NCBI GenBank assembly: GCA_041687255.1
Contig: JAWLCL010000004.1
Coordinates: 341,488-405,487 of the forward strand
Source: Mariniphaga sp041687255
Lineage (GTDB): Bacteria; Bacteroidota; Bacteroidia; Bacteroidales; Prolixibacteraceae
Reading direction: 5' to 3'
Length of the DNA: 64,000 nt
Positions 27,405 through 35,980 of this stretch are shown here, in pieces. The translations under genes and the position numbers were made by a program. The notes beneath the pieces are model-generated. The model was not told the origin of the DNA and did no database searches. It saw nothing but the letters and a program-made list of their open reading frames with translations. Each line of letters starts with the position of its first letter. The first letter of the stretch is position 1.

Positions 27405-27431
27405 CCGGTTAAAAAATAAGTTTACTCTTTT

Positions 27432-28700
27432 TTATTTCAGTATGGTTCCTATGAATATGCCCAGGTAAGAGCCAAAGGCAAAACCCAGTATGCCAATGGT
27501 GAGCCCCGATATTATCACCTCCCGGTTTTTTAGTGCCCCTGCAACTGCAGGCACAAATGGCGGCGAATAGGTCAGGGCTGTAATAGAGATGATGGTTGTA
27601 TCGGCATCTACCTTAAACAGGCGTGCCAGGAGAACATGTATGGCCATAGAGCCAAAAATCACCCACAAAACATACAGGAACAACTGAAGAAATTCGAGCT
27701 GGAACATTTCCCGCAAATTTGCCATTGATGAAAGAGCCAGGCAGAACACAATTATTAAATACATGCCAAGCGGGAAACTTACTTTCAGTTTATTCACCTT
27801 CCCGATAAGGGAGGCCAGAAGACCAAGAGTGGTGATTGCAAGTATTACCACAATGGTTTGGTTCGATTCATCTTTAATGAAAAGGCTTAAGCCTCCGCCG
27901 ATGGCGAAGATTATAAAAGCCACCAGCAATGATTTCAACATATCGGGAATGTTTCTGCGTTGAAAGAGGCCGTCATAATTATCCATTTCTTCGCTTTCGT
28001 CAGGTGCATGCATTACATTTTCTGCTTTTCGTATGGTAAAACGTGGCAGGAAGGTATGAAACAACCGCTGGGCAATTGTCATTAAAAACAGTAAGGCTAA
28101 AGAACCGATAATCAGGTCGTAGGTGTGGGTAAGTATAAAAAGGTCGGGACTTACATTCAGCGCTTTTCCTATTGCGGCAAGATTTGGCGTTCCCCCGGTA
28201 TATACTCCTACAAGCATGCCTGTAACACCTGCCGCTTCGGTAATTTCCCCTGCAAACCAGTAATAACCTGTAAAAACAGCAATTAATAAAGCTACCAAAG
28301 CAAGTACCAGCGACAATAAGGTACTTTTTGTGTGCTTGAGCCACTTCCTGAGATCGAGAGAGAGAAGCAGTAAGGGCAATGCCAGTAGGATGGTATAGGT
28401 CATTACATTCTGCTGCAACAGGGCTATCTGGTTATAAATTGCATCACTTTCCATAAATCCGGGTAAAGTCATAAATTCAGCAAACTCATTCTTTGGAACG
28501 GATGAACGCGTGCCTCCGAGTAAATTAACCATTTCTTTGGTAGGTGACGGTAAAATTCCTGTATTTCCCAAAAGCAATCCGACAGCATATGCTAAAACAA
28601 CTGCTCCAATACGTTTCAATGTTTCTGAAATTTTGGTGAGGTAAATGAGTAATACAGGTATAAGGAGATAAAACAGCAGAAGTGCCAAAGTAATCCACAT
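27432..28700 (-). CDS. DUF819-family membrane protein
   Basis: The start is moved to MWITLALLLFYLLIPVLLIY (28698-28700), since the 39 codons upstream are not membrane-like. The protein has ten or more hydrophobic segments, a conserved GTRSSVPKNEFAEF loop and GVYTGGTPNLAAIGKAL in the middle, typical of DUF819. These resemble transporters, but no substrate has been established to my knowledge. It converges on the DPP4 gene. Confidence 0.82.
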   Translation of the reverse strand: MWITLALLLFYLLIPVLLIYLTKISETLKRIGAVVLAYAVGLLLGNTGILPSPTKEMVNLLGGTRSSVPKNEFAEFMTLPGFMESDAIYNQIALLQQNVMTYTILLALPLLLLSLDLRKWLKHTKSTLLSLVLALVALLIAVFTGYYWFAGEITEAAGVTGMLVGVYTGGTPNLAAIGKALNVSPDLFILTHTYDLIIGSLALLFLMTIAQRLFHTFLPRFTIRKAENVMHAPDESEEMDNYDGLFQRRNIPDMLKSLLVAFIIFAIGGGLSLFIKDESNQTIVVILAITTLGLLASLIGKVNKLKVSFPLGMYLIIVFCLALSSMANLREMFQLEFLQLFLYVLWVIFGSMAIHVLLARLFKVDADTTIISITALTYSPPFVPAVAGALKNREVIISGLTIGILGFAFGSYLGIFIGTILK

Positions 28701-28805
28701 AAGTAACTTTTTAGCTAATGATAATTCAAAAGTAGAAAAAAAACTTTCAGAAAAGTGGATATAAAAATAAAACAAAATTTTTGCAGGGTCCGAATGGGTG
28801 AAAAA

Positions 28806-28842
28806 AGAAAGAGGCACAACCCTCAGGATTGTGCCTCTTTCT
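28806..28842 (-). terminator. Perfect 14-bp hairpin terminator
   Basis: AGAAAGAGGCACAA (28806-28819) and TTGTGCCTCTTTCT (28829-28842) pair perfectly. Read on the minus strand, the stem is followed by Ts. It lies 17 bp past the stop of the outer-membrane protein gene. Confidence 0.88.
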
Positions 28843-28858
28843 AAAATTGCTTTATTTT

Positions 28859-30352
28859 CTAAAATTTAAAACCAAGTGTAAACATCACTTTATGCTTCTC
28901 GTTATTAAATGCCGCCATTTCAGAAGGGGCATAAAAGTCAGTTACAGGAGCGGGATACAGCATGTCGTAATCTTCCATGAACGAATAGCGGTAGGCTATG
29001 TCGAAGAAGAATCCGTTGCTTTTAAATCCAAGGCCGCCCGAATAGGTAATCTTATCGGCGTCGGCATTGGGTTGTGTCGCTCCAAAAGCCTGTTCATTGT
29101 AAGGTGAGGGATAATATTCATATCCTGCACGAAGGCTTATGTTGCTTGCGACCAGCAGTTCACCACCCACACGAATGTTACCTACGGGTTTAAACACTTC
29201 TGTAATATCTTCATTCTCGTTTACAAACTGGTAACCGTCGCCACCACTTCTTAGCTTGGCGGAGCCGTAGTCAACGTATTCGTAGTCGACACTTATCAGC
29301 CCTGCCTTTCCAATAACAAGGGCACCGCTTAAATTAGCCCTGAGAGGCGATTCAACAGCATATTCATATATCGATCTCCTTTCCGGTTCTGCATAATAAT
29401 CTTCGTCGCCATCTTCGTAAGAAATCGATGACTCCATTGAAGTATCAAACTCATCGGTAAGGTTATAAAAAGTTGGAGTATGTACCGAAGCGCCCAGCCT
29501 TAACTGCTGGAAGGGCTTAAATATCAACCCGATTTTACCGTTATATCCTGTGCCGGAGGTATAGAGCTGGCTGTTAAATGTCATTGAATTGAAATAGTCA
29601 ATGTTATTATTGGCATCCCATTCATGCAGTTCGGAAAACTCCCTGTATATTACGTCAACAATACCCAGCGAAGCTCCAAAGTAAAGCATGTGATTAAAGT
29701 TCATGCCTAACGCCAGTGAATACTCATTTATAGAGCCTTCTTTGGAAATGCTCTTTCTGAGGCTTTGCCCGTAACCGGCTTGTTCAATATCGTGGTAATA
29801 AACATCGTCATCATCAACAACCAACAAATCGGCGTCCCATGCCAGTTGTTCGTAAAAATCGCTCCAATTGCCGATAGTTGCATTGTCGGCCAGGTAATCG
29901 AGGAACGAACCATTCATGTTTTGAGCGCCCCCAAGCATAGTGGTATTGAAATCCTTCAGCCGGTTATACCCGATTCCAAAGTTTAAGGAGATCAGACCTG
30001 TTTCACTTTGGTTGCGCGGGGTCATGGCTGCCACATAACTAAGGTTGTTGAATGCAAAATGGTATTTATTGTCCGTCATCAGATTATCGCGGTAAGTTGT
30101 ACCGATTTCTGTCTGGCTGAACATCGGGGTAAAAACGAACTCCGATGAGCGGTAAAGACCGAGGCCTGCAGGGTTGATGCTTACCGAAGTGAAATCACCT
30201 CCCAGTGCACCAAAAGCATTACCCATACCGCCTGCCCGGGCAGTACCCTGAACCTGAAAGTTCGAGTAGCGCAAGGCATCGGCCAGATCCTGGGCCTGAC
30301 CTAACTGAGGGATGGCGAATGCAATGGTTAACAGTATCATTATCTTTTTCAT
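28859..30352 (-). CDS. OmpP1/FadL-like outer-membrane beta-barrel protein
   Basis: 497 residues with a signal peptide ending LGQAQ. The N-terminal motif QGTARAGGMGNAFGALGGD, followed by SINPAGLGLYRSSEFVF, is the hallmark of the Bacteroidota FadL/OmpP1-like group. The rest is amphipathic strands ending in an aromatic residue (MFTLGFKF), as expected for BAM substrates. It may conduct hydrophobic molecules; the substrate is unknown. It follows the low-complexity lipoprotein gene by 48 bp on the same strand, so the two are probably one operon. Confidence 0.82.
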   Translation of the reverse strand: MKKIMILLTIAFAIPQLGQAQDLADALRYSNFQVQGTARAGGMGNAFGALGGDFTSVSINPAGLGLYRSSEFVFTPMFSQTEIGTTYRDNLMTDNKYHFAFNNLSYVAAMTPRNQSETGLISLNFGIGYNRLKDFNTTMLGGAQNMNGSFLDYLADNATIGNWSDFYEQLAWDADLLVVDDDDVYYHDIEQAGYGQSLRKSISKEGSINEYSLALGMNFNHMLYFGASLGIVDVIYREFSELHEWDANNNIDYFNSMTFNSQLYTSGTGYNGKIGLIFKPFQQLRLGASVHTPTFYNLTDEFDTSMESSISYEDGDEDYYAEPERRSIYEYAVESPLRANLSGALVIGKAGLISVDYEYVDYGSAKLRSGGDGYQFVNENEDITEVFKPVGNIRVGGELLVASNISLRAGYEYYPSPYNEQAFGATQPNADADKITYSGGLGFKSNGFFFDIAYRYSFMEDYDMLYPAPVTDFYAPSEMAAFNNEKHKVMFTLGFKF

Positions 30353-30400
30353 GGCTAATATCTCTTTTCGTTAATATTTCGGTTATCTGGTTCTCGTTAT

Positions 30401-31810
30401 CTACCTTCTGCCGGAAGATGAAGAAGACGAACGTCCGGAGCTTCCTGAGGTTCCGTAACTGCGTGAGCTGCCTGAACTGCCGGTTGAGTAACTTCTCGAA
30501 GGAGACGAGGACCCGCTGTTATAACTAGGCCGGCTGCTGCGGGCCGGTGTACTTCTTTGATAGGTATTACCTGAACCGGAGGAAGGCGCCCTGTAACTCC
30601 TTGTAGAACTGCCGGGTGCAGAACTCCTGTTATAGGTTGAATTCGACCTGTAAACACGGTTGTAGCTTGAACGCGAATTGGGAGCTGAATACCTGATGTT
30701 CCCGCTCTTGCTTTGCGGTGTTACCACTCTTGGAGTGGTGGATACCCCGGATGACGGCCTTGTATAACTGCGTGTGGTAGTGGTTCCCTGCCGGGTATAG
30801 GTCTGCGACCTTGTAGTACTGTTGGCAGAACTTCTTACCGATTGTCCGTTTGCATCAACTCTTCTTCTTTCGGCTGCTACGCTGCTGTTGGCAGCTGCCC
30901 TTTGAGGTGTTTGGGTGCGGCTGTCGGCAATTCTTGCATTGCTTGTTGAACTGCTTCTGCGTTCAGTGCGGCTGCTTTCGTTTACACCTTCTCGTGCACT
31001 TTTGGTAGTGGTGGAAGATGTGCGTACTGAAGAAGCGGCTGTTCTACTGTCGGCATCATTGCCATATACAACTCCTGAACCGATGGAGCGTCTTCTCCCG
31101 TAATTGTAATTATCGGCATTGTAATATCCGCCGCCAGAATAACCGTACCACGGATATCCACCGTAGTAACCGCCGTAATATCCTCCGTAATAACCAGCAT
31201 AATATGGACTGTGCCAATGGCTGCGCCAGGGTGAATAACCCCATCCCCAGCTGGAGTATGGTGAATACCAGCTATGGCCCCAGCCATAACCAAATGACCA
31301 TGATGGAGAATACCATGAGGAATAATAAAACGGATCGTAATAGGGATCATAGTACCAGCTGTCCCAGTAAAAAGGATCATAAAAAGAAGGCCGGTGGAAA
31401 CGGCGGATACGGTAAGCATAATCAACTTCCTCACCATCGTAGTAGTTATTGATTACATACTTTACTTCATCTTCGTTATAATAAACAGTAGTATCGCTCG
31501 AATACATATCGTATTGATCCATACTGTAAGACAAGGCATCTGCATCTTCCTCAGTACCATCGAAAATGTAGTTGTTCATGGTTTTTGAACCTTCTTCATT
31601 TTCTTCAATACTGCTGATAATTACCCGGTTGCCTGATTTTTGTTCAGCTTGCTCTTGACCTTCAGGTGATTCATCAGCTGCAATGGGCGGCGGAACATCG
31701 CCAGGGTTAAAATAAATGTCATCGTTATAGTAACCAGTGACATAAGAACCCGAGCTGCATGCACCCAGAAAGAGTGCAGCCATAATTAAAATTGATAATC
31801 TTGATTTCAT
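30401..31810 (-). CDS. Low-complexity surface lipoprotein (Tyr/Trp/Gly then Ser/Thr/Arg rich)
   Basis: 469 residues. The lipobox LGACSSG marks a lipoprotein. Residues about 145-245 are dominated by Tyr, Trp, Gly and Pro (YYGGYYGGYYGG), and residues about 260-469 by Ser, Arg, Thr and Gly. No catalytic domain is visible. Similar low-complexity lipoproteins are frequent in Bacteroidota and unnamed; structural, adhesive or matrix roles are possible. The codon-level repeats also open long spurious frames on both strands. Probably co-transcribed with the downstream OmpP1-like gene. Confidence 0.7.
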   Translation of the reverse strand: MKSRLSILIMAALFLGACSSGSYVTGYYNDDIYFNPGDVPPPIAADESPEGQEQAEQKSGNRVIISSIEENEEGSKTMNNYIFDGTEEDADALSYSMDQYDMYSSDTTVYYNEDEVKYVINNYYDGEEVDYAYRIRRFHRPSFYDPFYWDSWYYDPYYDPFYYSSWYSPSWSFGYGWGHSWYSPYSSWGWGYSPWRSHWHSPYYAGYYGGYYGGYYGGYPWYGYSGGGYYNADNYNYGRRRSIGSGVVYGNDADSRTAASSVRTSSTTTKSAREGVNESSRTERRSSSTSNARIADSRTQTPQRAAANSSVAAERRRVDANGQSVRSSANSTTRSQTYTRQGTTTTRSYTRPSSGVSTTPRVVTPQSKSGNIRYSAPNSRSSYNRVYRSNSTYNRSSAPGSSTRSYRAPSSGSGNTYQRSTPARSSRPSYNSGSSSPSRSYSTGSSGSSRSYGTSGSSGRSSSSSSGRR

Positions 31811-31908
31811 AACTCGTCTCCCGGTTTATTTAATTTCAATAATATTTGCTTTCTTTGCTATCTCTAAAGCATAGTAAATAAAACAAAATTTATACCAACA
31901 AATTGAAA

Positions 31909-33384
31909 ATGGCGAAAGAATTAACATCGCGCAGTGAAAATTATTCCCAATGGTATCAGGATCTGGTAATTAAAGCCGACCTGGCCGAAAACTCTGCAGT
32001 TAGAGGATGCATGGTAATTAAACCTTACGGCTATGCTATCTGGGAGAAAATGCAGGCCCAGCTCGACCGGATGTTTAAGGAAACCGGGCATGTTAATGCT
32101 TATTTCCCTCTGTTTATACCAAAATCATTTCTGAGCCGGGAAGCTGAACATGTTGAAGGGTTTGCCAAGGAATGTGCCGTGGTAACCCATTACCGTTTAA
32201 AAAATGATCCGGAGACAGGTGGCGTTGTTGTCGATCCCGAGGCAAAGCTGGAAGAAGAACTTATTGTTCGCCCTACTTCAGAAACCATTATATGGAATAC
32301 TTACCGTAACTGGATACAGTCGCACCGCGATTTGCCCCTGCTGATTAACCAGTGGGCAAATGTTGTACGGTGGGAAATGCGCACCCGCCTGTTTTTACGC
32401 ACTGCTGAATTCCTCTGGCAGGAAGGTCATACTGCCCATGCCACTAAAGAAGAGGCAGTTGAAGAGACCTTAAAGATTTTGAATGTTTATGCCGACTTCG
32501 CCCAGAACTATATGGCAATGCCGGTGGTGAAAGGGCTTAAATCGGAAAATGAACGGTTTGCCGGAGCTGTTGATACTTATACCATAGAAGCGCTGATGCA
32601 GGATGGAAAAGCCTTGCAATCGGGTACTTCTCATTTCCTGGGCCAGAATTTTGCCAAAGCCTTTGATGTAAAATTTGCAAACAAGGAGGGCAGGGAAGAG
32701 TATGTATGGGCTACTTCATGGGGTGTTTCTACCAGGCTTATGGGTGCACTGATAATGGCCCATTCCGACGATAACGGGCTGGTGCTGCCTCCAAAACTGG
32801 CTCCTATACAGGTGGTTATTGTTCCGGTATATAGAAAATCGGAGCAGTTGGAAGACATACGCAATAAGGTGAATGGCATAGTTGAGGGGTTGAAAGCGCT
32901 CGGAATCAGTGTTAAATTCGATGACAACGATAACAAAAAGCCGGGATGGAAATTTGCCGAGTATGAACTGAAGGGTGTGCCTGTTAGGCTGGCCATCGGA
33001 CCACGCGACCTGGAAAACAATACCGTGGAAGTGGCACGTCGCGATACATTTGAAAAAAATACTGTTTCCTTTGACGGGATTACCGAATACATTCAAAATC
33101 TGCTGGAGGATATTCAGAACAGTATTTTCAACAAAGCATTGAATTTCCGGTCGGAAAATACCACCAAGGCCGATACCTGGGAGGAATTTAAAGACAAACT
33201 TAAAAATAAGGGAGGATTTGTTCATGCTCATTGGGACGGCACTACCGAAACCGAAGAAAAAATAAAGAGTGAAACCAAGGCTACCATCCGTTGTATCCCG
33301 CTCGACAATGAACAGGAAGCCGGAACCTGTATCTATTCAGGAAAACCCTCGAACCAAAGGGTACTGTTTGCCGTAGCTTACTAA
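31909..33384 (+). CDS. proS: Prolyl-tRNA synthetase (type 3, eukaryote/archaeon-like)
   Basis: The ATG at 31909 is the start; a TTG two codons earlier is rejected. At 491 residues and without the bacterial editing insertion this is the short ProS type. Class II motifs are seen: GCMVIKPYGYAIWEKMQ, VRPTSETIIWNTY, VVRWEMRTRLFLRTAEFLWQ and the anticodon-binding domain with KFDDNDNKKPGWKFAEYELK. The C-terminal zinc-associated segment closes with RVLFAVAY. Charges tRNA-Pro in the cytoplasm. Single essential gene with its own terminator. Confidence 0.95.
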   Translation: MAKELTSRSENYSQWYQDLVIKADLAENSAVRGCMVIKPYGYAIWEKMQAQLDRMFKETGHVNAYFPLFIPKSFLSREAEHVEGFAKECAVVTHYRLKNDPETGGVVVDPEAKLEEELIVRPTSETIIWNTYRNWIQSHRDLPLLINQWANVVRWEMRTRLFLRTAEFLWQEGHTAHATKEEAVEETLKILNVYADFAQNYMAMPVVKGLKSENERFAGAVDTYTIEALMQDGKALQSGTSHFLGQNFAKAFDVKFANKEGREEYVWATSWGVSTRLMGALIMAHSDDNGLVLPPKLAPIQVVIVPVYRKSEQLEDIRNKVNGIVEGLKALGISVKFDDNDNKKPGWKFAEYELKGVPVRLAIGPRDLENNTVEVARRDTFEKNTVSFDGITEYIQNLLEDIQNSIFNKALNFRSENTTKADTWEEFKDKLKNKGGFVHAHWDGTTETEEKIKSETKATIRCIPLDNEQEAGTCIYSGKPSNQRVLFAVAY

Positions 33385-33447
33385 GCTGACGAATAAGAGG
33401 TTTGAAAGTGAAATTGCTTCTGAAAAGAAACTATAAAACAAATAAAG

Positions 33448-33475
33448 AGGCTGTCCTGGTTGGGCAGCCTTTTTA
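33448..33475 (+). terminator. Terminator after proS
   Basis: AGGCTGTCC (33448-33456) pairs with GGGCAGCCT (33462-33470) with one G-U, around a TGGTT loop, then five Ts. Confidence 0.85.
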
Positions 33476-33566
33476 ATGCTTTTCTGCCGGGAGTCTGCCC
33501 TAAGCAGTTGTGTGGTGAGTGGAATCTAAACAAAAAGATTTGTATCTTTACTAAAACAATTATAAT

Positions 33567-33794
33567 ATGATTGATTACAGGCAAATAATTACAATTGAAC
33601 CCGGAAAACGCGGAGGTAAACCATGTATAAGAAACATGAGAATTACTGTAGGAGATATACTTGGATGGTTAGCAGCCGGAATGACTGTTCAGGATATTTT
33701 AACTGATTTTGACGAACTTACCGAAACTGATATCTATGCAGCTTTGAGCTATGCAGCTGACCGGGAGAATAATACTTACCAAATAGCAATATGA
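33567..33794 (+). CDS. DUF433 antitoxin
   Basis: 75 residues: GGKPCIRNMRITVGDILGWL and MTVQDILTDFDELTETDIYA are the DUF433 signature, a winged-helix-like antitoxin. It precedes and overlaps the toxin gene by four bases (ATGA), giving coupled translation. It likely autoregulates the pair. Its base composition is AT-richer than the surrounding core genes, which fits horizontal gain. Confidence 0.88.
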   Translation: MIDYRQIITIEPGKRGGKPCIRNMRITVGDILGWLAAGMTVQDILTDFDELTETDIYAALSYAADRENNTYQIAI

Positions 33795-34132
33795 GGTTTT
33801 TGTTTGATCAAAATATCTCACATAGAATATTATATAGAATTCCTGAAGTTTTCTTAGGTTCAACAACTGTAAAAAAAGAAGGCCTCATTAATGCAACAGA
33901 TCAGGAAATCTGGAAGTTTGCTAAATCTAACAATTATGTTATTGTTACACAGGATTCTGATTTCAAAGATCTGAATCTGTTGTATGGATTTCCACCCCAA
34001 ATCATTTGGATTCGAACTGGTAATGTAAAGACACAAGCTATTGTGGATGTGTTAATTGATTATTCTGTCGACATTCATGATTTTATATGTAAAAAGGAGC
34101 ATGGATGTTTTGAAATAAGTATTATACGCTGA
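33791..34132 (+). CDS. DUF5615 PIN-like toxin
   Basis: 113 residues beginning MRFLFDQNISHRIL, with the first PIN aspartate; YVIVTQDSDFKDL carries further acidic residues and PPQIIWIRTGN closes the core. DUF433 plus DUF5615 is a well-known putative type II toxin-antitoxin arrangement with an RNase-type toxin. The frame looks intact. It is followed by AT-rich inverted repeats rather than a standard terminator. Confidence 0.87.
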   Translation: MRFLFDQNISHRILYRIPEVFLGSTTVKKEGLINATDQEIWKFAKSNNYVIVTQDSDFKDLNLLYGFPPQIIWIRTGNVKTQAIVDVLIDYSVDIHDFICKKEHGCFEISIIR

Positions 34133-34243
34133 AGCCTCTTAAGGATATAATTTCTAAGAGTCCGCAAAAATAATATAAGGAAGAACCATTCCAGTATCTG
34201 CCAATACCTTTAGTAATTTAACACTTTTCCCATTTTATTACTC

Positions 34244-34270
34244 GCTAAATTATCGAATCGAAAATTTAGC
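34244..34270. repeat. Inverted repeat GCTAAATT/AATTTAGC
   Basis: Perfect 8-bp arms (34244-34251 and 34263-34270) around an 11-base loop. AT-rich, no T-tract directly after. Confidence 0.45.
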
Positions 34271-34323
34271 AGGAATTATTCTTTCCTTTAATCAAAGGTA
34301 ATTCATCGCCTGTTTTTCGTACC

Positions 34324-34378
34324 TTCTACATATTAAATTCGAATAATTGCGAATTTAATTAGGCTCAGGTATGTAGAA
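34324..34378. repeat. Nested double inverted repeat
   Basis: The outer arms TTCTACAT (34324-34331) and ATGTAGAA (34371-34378) enclose perfect inner arms ATTAAATTCG (34332-34341) and CGAATTTAAT (34350-34359). On the left side the outer and inner arms abut, making one long interrupted stem. It lies downstream of the toxin-antitoxin pair and could be a recombination relic or structured transcript. Confidence 0.6.
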
Positions 34379-34581
34379 TGTATGAAGTCGGTAAAGACAA
34401 TCACTAATGGAAATCCGGTTTTTTTAAATGCTTTTGGCACGGATTTTTACGATTTTGCTGCCACTTCCTGTTGGTTTAAAACTCCTGTCTTTTTTAAAAA
34501 TAAGATTGGAGCTGCAAATTTAATTTCTCCAATGTTTTCAATATTGCAGCGGGTTATGTATTTTAGTTCAAAATTTAAATC

Positions 34582-35268
34582 GTGACTGAAAAGGAAATCC
34601 GGGCTGCCCTGCTTGAAGCTTTTGTAGTTAAGTCGAATGTCAAGCAAAAAGTTTATACAAACACGCACCAGTCATTCAGGTTGCTGAAAAAGGTGCTTAA
34701 GTTGCTTGAAAAAGAATACATCACCACCATAAAAGATAAGGTTTCCACGTCGGCCCTGCCTGCTTTCCGGGAGAAGGGGCCTTTTGAAGCGGAATTTGAA
34801 ATCGGGGGTGATCTGCTCATATTCAGCATGCATTCCAATGTGTTTGAATTTGATAAGAACCACCCGGTGCTCAAATCACCTTATATCAAAAGCGATCCCC
34901 TGCGCTCGTACTGCGGGATGATCAATATTTACAATTTCCTGGCCGATTCGTTTAAGTTCAACCGTGAAAGGGATCTTGGTTACCTGGTGGCGCGGATCTT
35001 CATCAATAAAGACAACCATTTTTTTGTTGAAGGAAAGCGGCAGACCGAAGAAAATGTAAAGAGTTTTGCCATCGATACCATTTCGCCCGGTGTGTTAAGG
35101 CAAATAGTGGAAACAGCCATAGGTTACTGCATTGAATTCGATTTACTGGTGCCTCCCTACGACCAGGTGAAGATGGCTACAGTTGAACAAATGCAGCAAA
35201 AAATCACTCATTCAAAAATGGTAACCGGTAAAAGGCTGGGTTTTGTGTTTAATTCGGATGATGTGTGA
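34582..35268 (+). CDS. Conserved hypothetical protein, GTG start
   Basis: 228 residues starting at a GTG (34582). No signal peptide or membrane segment. The sequence alternates helices (LLKKVLKLLEKEYITTIKD) and strands (FEAEFEIGGDLLIFSMHSNV), with a well-formed segment LGYLVARIFINKDNHFFVEG. I recognise it as a plain cytoplasmic Bacteroidota protein of unknown function, with no motif for catalysis. It is monocistronic and followed by the repeat array. Confidence 0.65.
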   Translation: MTEKEIRAALLEAFVVKSNVKQKVYTNTHQSFRLLKKVLKLLEKEYITTIKDKVSTSALPAFREKGPFEAEFEIGGDLLIFSMHSNVFEFDKNHPVLKSPYIKSDPLRSYCGMINIYNFLADSFKFNRERDLGYLVARIFINKDNHFFVEGKRQTEENVKSFAIDTISPGVLRQIVETAIGYCIEFDLLVPPYDQVKMATVEQMQQKITHSKMVTGKRLGFVFNSDDV

Positions 35269-35314
35269 TTGATAAGTTTTTTATCCGGTATGGTATTGGG
35301 CCTTTTATTTTAAA

Positions 35315-35889
35315 GAACAGAGGAAATAAGGTTTTTAAGAGAGTAATGAAAAGTAAAGTTGTTTAAAATCTTATTTTCACCAACTAACCTACTTTTAGAT
35401 ACTTTATTTTCAAGAATAGACCTTAGTAGCCCAGATTGGTTTCTAAGAATTATCTTCTGACCTTATTATCTTATTATTTCGATTTGTTATCAAATAATTC
35501 TGTTGATTATGGAATAAGGTTATGGGGTGGGGGGAAATTCTTTTAGCTACGGAGGTGAGCAGAGGAAATAAGGTTTTAAAAAGAATTAGGAAAAGATAGG
35601 CTATGAAAAATCTTATTTTCACTATATGATTTTAGAAGCCATAAAATTTTTCCGCTGTTATGGCACCTTAGTAGCGCAATTAAGTTTCCCTACGTTGCCC
35701 TCCGACCTTATTATCTTATTGTTCCAATTTGTTGTTTATCAGTTTTTTCCCAGGAATCCATAAATGCTGCAAATGAGGTAATAAGGTTTTGGGGTGGGGG
35801 TAGGTTACTTTGGCTACTTAGGTGAACATAAGAAATAAGGTCTTTAAGAGAATAAGGAAAGGCTAAGCTGCTCAAAACCTTATTTTCGA
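35315..35889. repeat. Structured ~245-bp tandem repeat array, about 2.3 units
   Basis: Conserved blocks recur in order. Block A (35315-35380, 35557-35622, 35824-35889) runs from GGAAATAAGG-type sequence to CTTATTTTC. Block B is CCTTAGTAGC (35421, 35666), block C is GACCTTATTATCTTATT (35459, 35704), block D is AATAAGGTT with a G-rich GGGGTGGGGG (35513, 35780), and block E is GCTAC-n-AGGTGA (35546, 35813). A folds on itself, C pairs with D, and B pairs with E, so each unit is a set of nested hairpins. No coding frame. It lies just upstream of the pepT promoter. Confidence 0.8.
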
Positions 35890-35910
35890 AAACAATTTTC
35901 AACAGCCGGG

Positions 35911-35941
35911 TTTGGCTTCCCCGGAACGCTTTATAATTTTG
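35911..35941 (+). promoter_or_regulatory. Consensus Bacteroidota promoter of pepT-tilS
   Basis: TTTG (35911-35914), exactly 19 bp, then TAATTTTG (35934-35941), a full match to TTTG-N19-TAnnTTTG. The pepT ATG is 40 bp downstream. A second TATATTTG at 35942-35949 lacks a properly spaced partner. Confidence 0.7.
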
Positions 35942-35980
35942 TATATTTGTGCATAATGAACGTAAGAAAATTTCAGTTTT

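Larger units (their letters stand above)
34133..34581. other. AT-rich gap with two inverted repeats
   Basis: The gap between the toxin gene and the 34582 gene holds inverted repeats at 34244-34270 and 34324-34378. A 67-codon plus-strand frame (34382-34585) lacks any protein-like character and is not called. Confidence 0.5.

Noticed and set aside
30982..31452. Long frames on both strands within the low-complexity lipoprotein gene
   Set aside because: They are caused by repeated Tyr/Gly/Ser/Arg codons; there is no independent start context or coherent protein.
34382..34585. 67-codon plus-strand frame in the gap before 34582
   Set aside because: It overlaps the start of the called gene by four bases, and its peptide is AT-driven with no domain or signal.
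35315..35889. CRISPR array
   Set aside because: Units are about 245 bp with drifting sequence and no short identical repeats or spacers; no cas genes are in the window.
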